Positions 35,872 through 45,916 of a stretch of DNA of 64,000 nucleotides are shown here, piece by piece. The notes below the pieces were generated by a model. The model was not told the origin of the DNA. It was given only the letters and a program-made list of their open reading frames with translations, and made no database searches. The translations under genes were made by a program, and so were the position numbers. Each line of letters begins with the position of its first letter. Position 1 is the stretch's first letter. The stretch spans positions 1,488,001-1,552,000 of the forward strand of contig JAKGSH010000010.1 in the NCBI GenBank assembly GCA_021568835.1, written 5' to 3'. This stretch comes from Streptomyces sp. Tue 6430. GTDB taxonomy: Bacteria > Actinomycetota > Actinomycetes > Streptomycetales > Streptomycetaceae.

Positions 35872-36771
35872 TTGACGAACAAGCTCACTCTGGCGGTCCT
35901 CGGCCCCGGCGGCGTCGGCGGTCTGCTCGCCGGGCTCCTGTCCCGCGCCGGCCACCGCGTGGTCTGTCTGTCCGGCGAGGACACGGCGGCCCGTCTGCGC
36001 GCCGACGGGGTGCGCGTGCGCAGCGCGCGGTTCGGCGACTTCACCGCCCCCGTCGCCGCGGACACCGCGCTCCGCGTCCCCGTCGACGCCGTCCTGATCG
36101 CCGTCAAGCACACCGCCCTCGACGCGGCGCTGACCCGTGTCCCGGCCGCCGCCGTCGGCGACGCCCTCCTCGTGCCGTTCCTCAACGGGGTCGAGCACCC
36201 GGCGTTCCTGCGCGCCCGGTACGGTCCGCAGTCCGTCGCCCCGGCCGTCGTCCGCGTCGAGTCCACGCGCGTCGCCGCGGGCGTGATCGAGCACGCCAGC
36301 CCCTTCGCGGAGATCGACCTCGCCGGTGACCGGGTCCCCCGCCCGCGCATCGACGGCCTCGCGCGGGCGCTGACGGAGGCCGGCCCGACGACCCGGATCC
36401 TGCCGGACGAGACGGCCGCGCTGTGGGCGAAGATGGCGTTCCTCGCCCCCTTCGCGCTTCTCACCACCCGCCACGCGCTGCCCCTCGGCGAGGTCAGGAC
36501 GCGCCACCGCGAGGACCTGACCGCCCTGGTCGCGGAGACGGCCGCGGTGAGCCGCGCCTGCGGCGCCCCCGCCGACCCGGCGGCGGCGCTCGCCCGCTAC
36601 GACGCCTTCCCGCCGGCCACCAGGTCGTCCATGCAGCGCGACGCGGAGGCCGGCCGTCCCCTGGAACTGGACGCGATCGGCGGGGCGTTGCTCCGCGCGG
36701 CCGAGCGGCACGGGGTGCCGGTACCGGTGGCGGCGCGCCTGGTGCGGGAGTTGCGGGAGGCGGGTCACTGA
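35872..36771 (+). CDS. 2-dehydropantoate 2-reductase-like (PanE/ApbA) protein
   Basis: 299 residues. The start is TTG at 35872, preceded by GAGAGGA; no ATG or GTG fits before the Rossmann motif. That motif is AVLGPGGVGGLLAGLLSRAGH. VLIAVKHTALDAAL and NGVEHPAFL (Asn-Gly-Val-Glu) match the KetoPanE family, as does MQRDAEAGRPLELDAIGG near the C-terminus. It would reduce ketopantoate with NADPH for pantothenate, though many paralogues act on other 2-oxo acids. Confidence 0.85.
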   Translation: MTNKLTLAVLGPGGVGGLLAGLLSRAGHRVVCLSGEDTAARLRADGVRVRSARFGDFTAPVAADTALRVPVDAVLIAVKHTALDAALTRVPAAAVGDALLVPFLNGVEHPAFLRARYGPQSVAPAVVRVESTRVAAGVIEHASPFAEIDLAGDRVPRPRIDGLARALTEAGPTTRILPDETAALWAKMAFLAPFALLTTRHALPLGEVRTRHREDLTALVAETAAVSRACGAPADPAAALARYDAFPPATRSSMQRDAEAGRPLELDAIGGALLRAAERHGVPVPVAARLVRELREAGH

Positions 36772-37285
36772 CCCAGCTCGACGCACCAGTCGTGGGACGT
36801 GATCCAGTGCCCCTTCGGGTACTCGAAGTCGAACCGGCCGAGCAGGGTGAACCCCGCCCTGCGGCAAACCCCGTTGGAGGCGGGGTGGTCCACGGCCGGG
36901 AAGGCGTGCAGGGTCCCGGGGCCGGCGGTGTCCCGCGTGCCCTGCCGGACGGCCTCGACGACCGCGCGGGCCGCCCGCGCGGCCAGTCCCCGCCCCTGGA
37001 ACTCGGGCAGCACCCCCCACCCCGTCTCCCAGACCGGCTCCCCCGCCAGGTCCGCTCCCAGTAGCCGATCGAGCCGACGGTCTCGCCGCTTCCGGCCAGC
37101 ACGATCCGGTACATCTGCCCCGACTCCAGCTCCAGGTACCGTCGGTGACGGTCGGTCAGTTCCGCCGCAGGCTCGGGACCGCCCAGGTGGCCGGTCATCT
37201 CCGGGCTGTTGTTGCGCTCCAGCAGCCAGAAGTCGCCCTCCGCCCAGGGCACCAACCGCACTTGCTCCCCACCGGTGACCTCCAT
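36765..37285 (-). CDS. GNAT-family N-acetyltransferase, one apparent frameshift
   Basis: ATG at 37285. N-terminal half: VRLVPWAEGDFWLLERNNSP and YRIVLAGSGETVGSIGYWE. After adding one base at 37040-37044 it continues VWETGWGVLPEFQGRGLAARA (acetyl-CoA loop QGRGLA) and PASNGVCRRAGFTLLG, for 173 residues. Resembles RimJ/RimL-type acetyltransferases. It ends inside the 3' end of the convergent panE-like gene (7-base overlap). Confidence 0.85.
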
Positions 37286-37392
37286 GCCGCCACCGTAGGA
37301 CAGGGGTCCGACAGTGTTCCTTCGTTCATTCGTACGGATGAACCACCCCGGGAAACTCGCGACTCAAAATCGAACAGGCGTACCATTGCCGC

Positions 37393-37743
37393 GTGGCTAC
37401 GACCTATGACTTTCCCAGCGACCTGCGCGCCGGTCAGGAGGAGCTGCATCAGGTCCGGACCGAGCTGTCGGCCCTGCTGAAGCGGCTGCCCTGGTCGGTC
37501 GAGCCGCTGGACGGCTTCAGCGACGACGGCGGCTGGCGCAAGGTGGAGCGCCCCGCCTCCCCCGGCTGGACGGCCGACGAGCAGGCCGAGGTGGAGAAGC
37601 TCCGCCGGCGCGAGCACGAGCTGGCCGTGTTCGTGTCCGGCCACCGCTTCTGGTCGGAGGTGGCCGCCGCCGACCGCGTGGAGGCCCGCATGCGCCTCAA
37701 GCACGCCCACGAGGCCCCGCCCGACGAGGAGAGCCGGCAGTAG
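37393..37743 (+). CDS. Conserved hypothetical protein
   Basis: GTG at 37393, 116 residues, soluble and charged. LPWSVEPLDGFSDDGGWRK and EVEKLRRREHELAVFVSGH suggest a helical protein. The family is common in Streptomyces but I know no function. A perfect terminator follows. Confidence 0.75.
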   Translation: MATTYDFPSDLRAGQEELHQVRTELSALLKRLPWSVEPLDGFSDDGGWRKVERPASPGWTADEQAEVEKLRRREHELAVFVSGHRFWSEVAAADRVEARMRLKHAHEAPPDEESRQ

Positions 37744-37756
37744 CCGTCCCCGACGT

Positions 37757-37794
37757 GCGAGAGGGTCCCCGGGACGTCCCGGGGACCCTCTCGC
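37757..37794. terminator. Perfect 38-bp palindromic terminator
   Basis: 37757-37775 and 37776-37794 are exact complements. It separates the hypothetical gene from the tRNA and may act on both. Confidence 0.88.
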
Positions 37795-37803
37795 ACTGCC
37801 TGG

Positions 37804-37875
<72 letters not shown>

Positions 37876-38046
37876 AGGACGAGTGGACAGCCTACATGGC
37901 CCGAAGCCGTGCCTCCTACAGGGTGACGCCCCGCGCCGGGGAGGGGAAAGTCACCGCGGGGAAGCGAACCGATCGCCCCGTGTGTTCGTCATCAACCGGT
38001 GGGAGAATGACTCCGGGCAGGGCGGATCACAGCACGGGAGAGGGAT

Positions 38047-39444
38047 GTGACGGCGACACCAGCGCAGCCGTACTCGCCGTCGGTGCCGCACGCGCGTCCG
38101 CGTGGGTGTCCGCGCGCATGTCCGCGGGCGCTCGGCGACGCCCTCGCGCTCGCCGCCCTCCCCCTCGTCGCCGTCCTCCTGCTGCCCGCCGCGTTCGCCG
38201 GGGGCGGCACCCGCCGCTGGTTCGGCGGACGGGCGGAGGGCCAGCGGGCGGAGGCCCAGGCCGCGAAGGACGCCGCGGCGGCCGCGTTCTACGAACTGGA
38301 CACCGCCCAGCGGGATCTGCGGATCTCGATCGAGACGATCACGGCGGTCGACGCCTCGCCGGCCGCCCGGCGCGCGGTGGCCGACTTCGAGGCCCTCGGC
38401 CGGCGCATCGACGAGGCCAGCCACCAGTACATCCAGGCCGTCGACGCCCACGACCTGGACCGGGACGATCTGGAGGCCGCCACCGCCACGCGGGCGCGCG
38501 GCGAGCTGACCCGCGCGAAGGACGAACTGGTCCGCGTCAAGGGCGAACTGGACCGCTTCACCGACGGTCTCGGACCGCTGCTGGGCACGGCGGAGACCCA
38601 GCTGGCCCGGCTGGCGCCCGCCGTGGAGCGGGCCCGCCAGAGCCTGCTGGCCGCGTCGAACGCACTGGACGCCGTCCGGGAGACGGGGCTGAGGGCGGAC
38701 GACCTCGCCGCCCGGCTGGCCGCGCTCGCCCCGGAGCTGACCAGGCTGAACCAGGGCGCGGGGCAGCACGGCGTGCCGGGCACCCTGGAGCGCGCCGAGC
38801 GGGTCTCCCGCGAGGCCGGGGCAGTTCGGGCGGAGGCGGAGCGGCTGCCGGAGAAGGCCGCCGAGATCGACCACCGGCTGGTGTCCCTGCGGACGCGCGC
38901 GCAGGCACTGACGACCCGGTCGGGGCAGGTCGAGCCGATCCTGAGCGAGCTGCGCCGGCGTTTCACGGCGGCCTGCTGGCAGGACCTCCAGCACGTCCCC
39001 GACCAGTCCGTGGAGCACGTCCGGCAGGCGGAGGCCAGGCTCGCCGAGGCGCAGAGCGCGCGCGACGCCCAGCGCTGGCCGGACGCCACCGCGCTGCTGT
39101 CGACGGCGCGGGCCCTGCTGAACTCCACCGACGAGGCCGTCTCGGCCGCCGGTGACCGGCTGACCAGGCTGAACGCCGTACAGAAGGACCCGCGGCAGGA
39201 GATCGAGCGGACCCGCTTCGCGATCCGGGACGCGCAGCGGCTGGCGATGGCCGGGCGCAACACCCCGGACCCGCGGGACGCGCGGCCGCTGGACGAGGCG
39301 GTGGCCCGGCTGGAGCGGGCGATCGCCACGCTGGAGGGCCGGCACCCGGACTACTGGCACTTCCTGACGGAGACGGAGGCCGTGCGGCGCACGGTGTCCG
39401 ACGTGGTGACCCGGATCCGCGAGGACCGCGGCGCCGGGCACTGA
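38047..39444 (+). CDS. Membrane-anchored coiled-coil protein
   Basis: GTG at 38047, 465 residues. One N-terminal helix (about 32-52: LALAALPLVAVLLLPAAF), then about 400 residues of heptad-rich alpha helix (AVADFEALGRRIDEASHQYIQ, AKDELVRVKGELDRF, AERLPEKAAEIDHRL). This resembles the coiled-coil 'TPM/LemA-adjacent' type of envelope proteins, but no certain family. It is probably a scaffold inside or just outside the membrane. Confidence 0.75.
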   Translation: MTATPAQPYSPSVPHARPRGCPRACPRALGDALALAALPLVAVLLLPAAFAGGGTRRWFGGRAEGQRAEAQAAKDAAAAAFYELDTAQRDLRISIETITAVDASPAARRAVADFEALGRRIDEASHQYIQAVDAHDLDRDDLEAATATRARGELTRAKDELVRVKGELDRFTDGLGPLLGTAETQLARLAPAVERARQSLLAASNALDAVRETGLRADDLAARLAALAPELTRLNQGAGQHGVPGTLERAERVSREAGAVRAEAERLPEKAAEIDHRLVSLRTRAQALTTRSGQVEPILSELRRRFTAACWQDLQHVPDQSVEHVRQAEARLAEAQSARDAQRWPDATALLSTARALLNSTDEAVSAAGDRLTRLNAVQKDPRQEIERTRFAIRDAQRLAMAGRNTPDPRDARPLDEAVARLERAIATLEGRHPDYWHFLTETEAVRRTVSDVVTRIREDRGAGH

Positions 39445-39475
39445 GCACGGCCCGACACCTACCGCCCGACCCCGA

Positions 39476-39521
39476 CCGTCCGGTCCGCCCGGCACCGCCC
39501 GTCCGGTCCGCCCGGCACCGC
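39476..39521. repeat. Exact 23-bp tandem duplication
   Basis: 39476-39498 is repeated exactly at 39499-39521 in the gap before the DUF4383 gene. Confidence 0.85.
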
Positions 39522-39604
39522 CGGCGTTGCCGTCGTCGCGCGTCGGGCGGATATTGGAGGTGCGTACGACTCGGCTCGCGCAACGTTTCCGGAGGGAGGC
39601 GGAG

Positions 39605-40249
39605 ATGGCCACCCACCTCATGCACTCGGGGACCCGTCGACGGATCAGGCTGGACGACCACCTGCCCGTCGACCACCGTCTCAACATGGTCTACCGGATC
39701 GGCGCCGGTCTGATGGGCGTCGGACTGGTGGCCTTCGGGATCTTCGGGATCATCGACCGGATCGGCTTCTTCGACACCGGCGGGGACACCGTCTGGAGCC
39801 TGAACACCAACGGCGCGCTCAGCTGGCTGTCGGTCGCCGTCGGTCTGCTGCTCCTGGTCGGGATGGTGATCGGCGGGAACTTCGCCTCCACGCTGAACAT
39901 GACGCTCGGCGTGCTCTTCGTGGCCAGCGGCTTCTTGAACATGGGGCTGCTGGAGACGGACTACAACTTCCTGGCGTTCCAGATCCAGAACTGCATGCTC
40001 AGCTTCGTGATCGGCATCCTGCTGCTGGTGTTCGGGATGTACGGCAGGGTCGGCTCGGTCCTGCCGCACGACAACCCGTACTGGCGGTCCCGTCACCCCG
40101 ACGCGGCGGAGGACCGGGACCGCCGTCAGGAGCGCCGGGAGCAGTTCCCGGCGGAGCACCCCGGGGCGCCCCGGATCACGTCCCGGGAGGCGTCCGGCGG
40201 GGCTCCCCCGGACGCGTCCCGGCCCGGCCGGGGCCCGTCGGGGCCCTGA
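39605..40249 (+). CDS. DUF4383 membrane protein
   Basis: ATG at 39605, behind GGAGGCGGAG, 214 residues. Four helices, VYRIGAGLMGVGLVAFGIFG first, and NMTLGVLFVASGFLNMG. The C-terminus is charged (DRDRRQERREQF). The DUF4383 family has no known role. Confidence 0.82.
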   Translation: MATHLMHSGTRRRIRLDDHLPVDHRLNMVYRIGAGLMGVGLVAFGIFGIIDRIGFFDTGGDTVWSLNTNGALSWLSVAVGLLLLVGMVIGGNFASTLNMTLGVLFVASGFLNMGLLETDYNFLAFQIQNCMLSFVIGILLLVFGMYGRVGSVLPHDNPYWRSRHPDAAEDRDRRQERREQFPAEHPGAPRITSREASGGAPPDASRPGRGPSGP

Positions 40250-40265
40250 CCGGGTGGCGCACCCG

Positions 40266-41441
40266 TCAGGTGCGGTAGGCGTAGTACGCGGCGGTCGGGT
40301 ACGACGCGACGATGCTCGCCACCGACCTGCTGTAGGTGTTGGTGGAGTGGTAGGTCACGTACGGCACGCCCCGGCTGCGGGACGTGACGATCATGGTGTG
40401 GTCCTTGGAGCCGTCCTTGTCGAAGTCGACCTGGAGGACGTCGCCGACGTCCAGCTGGTAGACGTTCGTCAGGGGGGTCGTCCGCTGGGAGTTCTGGGCG
40501 AACCAGGACCACTCGTTGACGCCGACGAACGAGTGCGACTGGATGTCGGCGTTGCCGAACCACTTGGTGTAGTCGTACACGTAGCCCGGGACGTGCTTCC
40601 AGCCGCCGGCCTTCAGGGCCTGGCTGACGAAGTTGGTGCAGTCGCCGCCCGCGCCCTGCCCGTTGTAGTTCGGGTAGGCGGGGTTGTAGTTCGACCAGTA
40701 CTGCTTGGCGTAGGCGGCCATGGCCTTGTAGTCGAGGCCGCGGGCGGTGAAGTTCTTCGCGTTCGCCGGGCCGGGGTACGAGGTCGACGCCTTGGGGGCC
40801 GACGGCGTGGTGCTGCTGGTGGTGGCCACCATCGGCGCGACGGACGGCTTGGCGGTCTGGTTCACCGCGAGGCCCTCGTCGGTGTCGCGGATGCCGGTCA
40901 GCTGCCAGTCGCCGTGCCGGTCGGCGGTGAACGTCAGCTCGTGGTGGGCCTGGAAACCGGTGGCCTTCGGCTCGTCGCCGCGGACCTTCTCGTAGGTGAG
41001 GGTCGTGGTCTCGGTGACCGCGACCTTGGCCTTGCGGCCCTTCACGCTCGTGGCGTCCAGGGTGACGGTGGTGCTGCCCTTGCTGTACTTCTCGCCGAGC
41101 TGGGCGAGCCGCTCCTTGCGCTGGTCCAGCGAGGACAGCGCCGCGTCCTCGGCACGGTCCTGCTTCGACGACAGCGTGACGTCGCCGGAGAAGCCGTCGG
41201 TCAGCGGCTTTCCGCGCTTGTCCCGCTTGCCGTCGACCAGGGCTTCGGTGCGGTCGGTGAAGACCGCGTCGGCGAGGCGCTGGAAGGTGGCCTTGGTCCG
41301 GGCGTCCACCTTGGGGTCGTCGACGACCGCTGCGCCGGCGCTCCAGTTGGGCAGCAGGGCCACTCCTGCGACGACGGAGGTGGCGGCCGCCCCGAGTATC
41401 GCGGCGCGACGCCGCGTACGGCTCAATTTCCTTGACTTCAC
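40266..41441 (-). CDS. Secreted amidase-domain protein (Amidase_6)
   Basis: 391 residues from the ATG at 41441, with a twin-arginine-like signal (RKLSRTRRRAAILGAAATSV). After an N-terminal domain of 200 residues and a Thr/Ser linker comes the Amidase_6 module: YNGQGAGGDCTNFVSQALKAGG (catalytic Cys) and DHTMIVTSRS (catalytic His), with CHAP-like fold. It probably cleaves peptide cross-links or amides outside the cell. Confidence 0.85.
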   Translation of the reverse strand: MKSRKLSRTRRRAAILGAAATSVVAGVALLPNWSAGAAVVDDPKVDARTKATFQRLADAVFTDRTEALVDGKRDKRGKPLTDGFSGDVTLSSKQDRAEDAALSSLDQRKERLAQLGEKYSKGSTTVTLDATSVKGRKAKVAVTETTTLTYEKVRGDEPKATGFQAHHELTFTADRHGDWQLTGIRDTDEGLAVNQTAKPSVAPMVATTSSTTPSAPKASTSYPGPANAKNFTARGLDYKAMAAYAKQYWSNYNPAYPNYNGQGAGGDCTNFVSQALKAGGWKHVPGYVYDYTKWFGNADIQSHSFVGVNEWSWFAQNSQRTTPLTNVYQLDVGDVLQVDFDKDGSKDHTMIVTSRSRGVPYVTYHSTNTYSRSVASIVASYPTAAYYAYRT

Positions 41442-41605
41442 TGATGCTTCCCCTCTTGCCCCGGCGGCTGGATGCCGGGGTAGCGCATCTTTGCATGCCG
41501 TGTGTGGCTCGTGTGAAGAGGGGGCGGCGGTCCGGGTCCGGGAGTTATAGGACCGTCACTGCACCGTGCCGTCCCGTGTCGACCCGGTTGCCCGAGGGTG
41601 TCCGG

Positions 41606-42889
41606 TCACTGGACGACGGTCGACCAGTCCGGCGACTGGGCGGGGTCGAGGGTGCGCAGCCGCTCCAGGGTGGCGGGCGTCTGCACGTCCATCCAGTCGG
41701 CCAGTTCCTTGAAGGACACGCACTTGACGTCCTTCTTCACGCACACGGTCTTGATGACCTCGTCGACGGCCTTCATGTAGATGCCGCCGTTCCACTCCTC
41801 GAAGTGGTTGCCGATGAACAGCGGGGCCCGGCTGCCGTAGTACACGCGGTTGAAGCCGGCCATGTAGGTGTCGAGGGTCTCCTGCTGCCACTGCGGGTAC
41901 TTGGCCGGGTCGCCCTCGGTCTCGCCCTCGGACTGGTTGTAGAGGAAGTTGAAGTCCATGGACAGGCCCTGGTACTTGCCGCCCTCGTACGGGAGCATCT
42001 GGAGCGGGAAGTCCCAGATGCCGTTCTTCTTCGCGGGCCAGATCTGGAAGTCGCCGGCCGAGCTGGCGTCGTAGCGCCAGCCGTAGCTCTTGGCGGCCTT
42101 CAGCAGGTTGGCCTGGCCCTCCAGGCAGGGGGCGCGGCCGCCGACGACCTCCTTCTTGAAGTCGAAGGGCAGCGGGTCCATGTCGGTGTAGCCGGTGTTC
42201 GTCTTCCACTTCTCGGCGAAGCCGAAGAACTGGTCGATCTCGCTCTTCCACTCCTCGACGCTCCAGTCGCCGCCGCCCTTGGCGCCGCAGAAGTGGCCGT
42301 TGAAGTGGGTTCCTATCTCGTTGCCCTCCTCCCAGGCCTTGGCGAGGTCCTCCAGGGTGGTGCGGACGTGCTCGTCGGTGGGGAAGCTGATCGCCGCGGA
42401 GCCCTTGGGGTGCTGCGGCGGGCTGTAGAGGCCGGCCTTGCTCTTGGGCAGCAGGTAGATGCCCGTGAGGAAGAACGTCATGTGCGCGTCGTACTCGCGC
42501 GCCATCTCCCGGTAGTGGGTGAACAGCCCGTCGTCGCCGGCCAGGGCGCCGTCCCAGGAGAAGACGACGAACTGGGGCGGTTTCTCACCGGGCTTGAGCG
42601 GTACGGGCTCGAGGCCGCCCTTCTGCGGGCCGGTGTACGAGGTGGAGCCGTCCCCGAGGACCTTGGTCCTGCCGTCCCACTCCGGCTCCTCGCCCGGTGA
42701 CGCCGTCGCCTTGCCCCCCTTGCCGGCGGAGGCGGTCGGCGCGGTGTTGTCCGTGCGGCTGAGCACCAGGTAGCCCGCCACCAGCGAGGTGATGACGAGG
42801 AAGGCCGCCAGGGTCAGGAAGCCCGGATGGGCGGCGGCGGGGCGGTTGGCTGCCCGGGCCTTGCGGCGGCGGCCCGACGGTGGCGTCAT
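41606..42889 (-). CDS. Membrane-anchored polysaccharide-deacetylase-like protein
   Basis: 427 residues from the ATG at 42889. An N-terminal anchor (LTLAAFLVITSLVAGYLVL) precedes the domain. Motif 1 is FVVFSWDGALAG, an altered NodB TFDD motif; motif 2 EIGTHFNGHFCG keeps the H-x3-H zinc ligands; YDASSAGDFQ and FIGNHFEEW follow. The family removes acetyl groups from cell-wall sugars outside the membrane. Motif 1 is unusual, so activity is not certain. Confidence 0.82.
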   Translation of the reverse strand: MTPPSGRRRKARAANRPAAAHPGFLTLAAFLVITSLVAGYLVLSRTDNTAPTASAGKGGKATASPGEEPEWDGRTKVLGDGSTSYTGPQKGGLEPVPLKPGEKPPQFVVFSWDGALAGDDGLFTHYREMAREYDAHMTFFLTGIYLLPKSKAGLYSPPQHPKGSAAISFPTDEHVRTTLEDLAKAWEEGNEIGTHFNGHFCGAKGGGDWSVEEWKSEIDQFFGFAEKWKTNTGYTDMDPLPFDFKKEVVGGRAPCLEGQANLLKAAKSYGWRYDASSAGDFQIWPAKKNGIWDFPLQMLPYEGGKYQGLSMDFNFLYNQSEGETEGDPAKYPQWQQETLDTYMAGFNRVYYGSRAPLFIGNHFEEWNGGIYMKAVDEVIKTVCVKKDVKCVSFKELADWMDVQTPATLERLRTLDPAQSPDWSTVVQ

Positions 42890-42937
42890 GTGCGGCTCAT
42901 TCTCGAGGGGTTCGGGGGCGGCGGAGCGGCCCGGGGG

Positions 42938-45228
42938 TCAGCCGAGCGGGCTCATGGCTCTGGACCAGATGCCGTAGGGGACGCTGTCGTCCGCTGTGCC
43001 GTCGATGCCGTTCAGCGGCAGCGGTTCGAGACTCTTCGCCAGGTCGATGCGGTAGACGACGACCGCGGTGGAGACGGCCTTGTGGGTGCCGACGTACCAG
43101 GCGGCCTTGTCGTCCTGGGTGGTCCCGGCCTTCCCGGCCACCCGGGCGCCCTCGGGTGCCGCGCCGGGGTGGGCGGTGCGGAAGGCGTCGGTGAGGGCGG
43201 AGGTGACCTCCTCGGCCGTGTCGGCGCCGATCGCGCGGGCCGGCCTGGGGAGGGTCAGCGGGACCTTGGTGCCGTTGTGGGTGACCTGCCGCACGGAGTA
43301 CGGCTCGGTGTGCCTGCCGGCCGCGGCGAAGGTGGAGTAGCCGCTGGCCATGCGGATCGCGCTGGGGGTGGAGCTGCCCTGGGACAGGGCGGGCACCTGG
43401 GCGCCGAGGCTGGAGGGGAGCAGTCCGGCCGCCTCCGCGGTGTCGCGCACCTTGTCCAGTCCGGTGTCCATGCCGAGCTGCATGAACGGCGTGTTCACCG
43501 ACAGGGCCAGGGCCCGGTGCAGGGAGATCTGCCCGTAGGACTCGTCGTCGTCGTTGCCGGCGGCGACCTTCTTGCCGCTGCGGTCCCAGTACGGACCCTC
43601 CGGCGTGGTCACCGGCACGTCGTCGTCGCCGTCGTAGACGGACTCCGCGGTGACCGGGGTGGTCTCGCCGTCCCGCGTCTTGCGGACGCCGTGCTCCAGG
43701 CCGGCGGCGTAGACGAAGGGCAGGAAGGCGGAGCCGGCCGGGACGGTGGTGGCGTTGGACTCGTTGTAGCCCTGGGTACGGTGGTCGGGGCCGCCGTAGA
43801 CGGCGAGGATCCGTCCGTCGGCGGCCACCGAGGCGGCGCCGTAGTGGGCGGTCTTCGCGTTCTTCGGGTCGTCCTTCAGGGCCTTCGCGCGGGCCTTGGT
43901 GACGGCGTCCGTGAGCTGGGTCTCGCGGTCCTTCTCGAAGGTCGTGTAGATCTGGTAGCCGCCCAGGTCGAAGTCCTTGTCGCCGATCTTCGCGGACTTC
44001 TTGGCGTACTGGGAGGCGAGCTCGACGAGGTAGTCGCTCTGTTCACCGGTGTCGTACAGCGGATTGCTCTTGAGCGGCTCGGGGAACTTCGTGTACGTGG
44101 CCCGCTCGGCCCGGGAGAGTCTGCCGATGGCGACCATCCGGTCCAGGGTCCACGTCCAGCGCTCCACGGCACGGGCGCGGTTGGCGCCGCTCAGGGTGGG
44201 GTCGTAGAGCCCGGCGCCCTTGAGCAGGGCGGCGAGGAAGGCCGCCTCGCTGGCGTTCAGCTCGCTGACGTCCTTGCCGTAGTAGGCCTGGGCGGCGCGC
44301 TGGATGCCGTAGGTGCCGCGGCCGAACCAGCTGGTGTTGAGGTAGCCCTCGAGGATGTCGTCCTTGCTCATCTGGTTGTCGAGCTTGAGGGCGATCATCG
44401 CCTCGGTGAACTTGCGCCGGACCGTCTGGTTCTGGTTGAGGTAGACGTTCTTGACGTACTGCTGGGTGATCGTGGAGCCGCCCTGGGTGTCGCCCTGGCC
44501 GACGGTGCGGAACAGGGCGCGGCTGAGGCCCTTGAAGGAGATGCCGGGGTCGCTGTAGAAGCTCTCGTTCTCGGCGGCGAGGACCGCCCAGCGGACGTCC
44601 TCGGGGATGTCCTTCAGCGGCATCGCCTGCCGCTGCACCCAGCCGGTGCGGGCCATGGGGGTCCCGTCGGCCCAGAAGTACACGTTGTCCTGCTGGGTGG
44701 CGTAGGTGTTGAGGTTGTCCGGGACGTCGGTGGCGGCGTAGGCGACGACCAGGAAGAGGGTGCTCAGGCCCAGGGAGGCGAGGACGCCTCCGAGCGACTG
44801 CCGCCAGGAGGGTGTCCAGCGGCGCCAGCCGGTGCGGCCGGGCCGCGGGTACTGCGGGCGCATCCGGCGCGCGTACGGGGCGAGGAAGGCCGTGAGGCGC
44901 GTCACGTACGGGGCGAGGAAGGCGACGAGGGGGCCAGCCGGGGTCCGACGGCGGCGGCGAGGCGGGAACGCACGGAGGGGCGGGGGGCCTTCCTGCCCTT
45001 CCGCCGCTCTCCGGGTATGGAGGACTCCCCGGACGGGCCGGACTCCCCGGACGGGCCGGACTCCCCGGACGGGCCGGGTGTGTCCGGCCCCTCCTCGCTG
45101 CCCGGTATGCCTTCCGGGGGCACCCGCAGCTGCATGGTCTCGTCCGCCTTGAAAGAGGCGGGGACCTTCAGCTGCATGGTGGCGTCGGCCGGCTCCCGGG
45201 GCTCCTCCCCCTGCCCCGCCTGGGTCAC
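42938..45228 (-). CDS. Class A penicillin-binding protein, one apparent frameshift, degenerate SxxK
   Basis: GTG at 45228. The cytoplasmic N-terminus has MQLKVP/MQLRVP repeats and three GPSGES units (18-bp tandem DNA repeats at 45028-45081). One base added at 44929-44933 joins it to LVAFLAPYV, one transmembrane helix, a GT51 transglycosylase (AAENESFYSDPGISFKG, GGSTITQQYVKNVYL) and a transpeptidase domain. In that domain the SxxK motif reads VPAGSAFLPFVYAA with Leu for Lys; SVNTPF (SxN) is present and the KTG motif reads GKAGTT. The corrected length is 763 residues. Glycan polymerase activity is likely; transpeptidation is doubtful. Confidence 0.87.
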
Positions 45229-45464
45229 GATGTCTCCCTCCGCACTAGGTGTTGCTCGCGTAGGCAGACGTACAGACGTACGAGAGTCTGGCATGGTTGC
45301 CGTCGCGGCGGCAGCAGACCCTGATTCCCCCGACCTCGCGGTTCATCGCGGCGCCCTCAAATTACCAGCGCCCTTCGCAAGTTCTCCACATAAGAAATCG
45401 ACAGAAGTGAACACCGTCGAAACAGGGGATCCGGTTCCCCCCATAGAGGGATTAACCTGTCCGC

Positions 45465-45677
45465 ATGCCTCGCTACGAGTACCGCTGCCGGACCTGCGGC
45501 GACACCTTCGAACTGAGCCGCCCCATGGCGGAGTCCGCCGCGCCCGCCGACTGCCCCGCCGGCCACGACGACACGGTCAAGCTGCTGTCCACCGTAGCCG
45601 TCGGCGGCACGGTCTCCGCCCCCGCGCCCCAGGCGGGCGGCGGGGGCGGCTGCTGCGGCGGGGGCTGCTGCGGCTGA
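45465..45677 (+). CDS. FmdB-type zinc-ribbon protein
   Basis: 70 residues. CRTCGDTFELSRPM and CPAGH form a FmdB zinc ribbon; the C-terminus is GGGGGCCGGGCCG, a second Cys cluster. FmdB was first seen as a regulator in methylotrophs; function here is unknown. Confidence 0.85.
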   Translation: MPRYEYRCRTCGDTFELSRPMAESAAPADCPAGHDDTVKLLSTVAVGGTVSAPAPQAGGGGGCCGGGCCG

Positions 45678-45772
45678 CGTGCGGGACCCGTCGTCCGGAT
45701 CACGCCACGGACGAGGGGGAGTCCGGCACGGCCTCCCCCGGAGGGGCCCCGGCGGCGTCGCCGTCGGTCGCC

Positions 45773-45810
45773 GGCTCCCCCGCGCTCGACCGCGCTCGCG
45801 CGGGGGAGCC
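45773..45810 (+). terminator. Terminator hairpin (12-bp stem)
   Basis: GGCTCCCCCGCG (45773-45784) and its exact complement (45799-45810), about 95 bases after the FmdB-like stop. Confidence 0.65.
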
Positions 45811-45916
45811 CCATCGCGTCGACGCCCTCCCCCGCCGTGCGGCCGCACGCGCCGGCCCCCGCTCACCGGCGCCGAAAAGCCCCGCCGCCGTGTGACCCCG
45901 ATCCGGACGGCAGGCC

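Noticed and set aside
45360..45375. CCTTCGCAAG near the FmdB gene as a copy of the cassette element
   Set aside because: It differs in order from CCTTGCGAA and lies 27 kb away; a short chance match is more likely.
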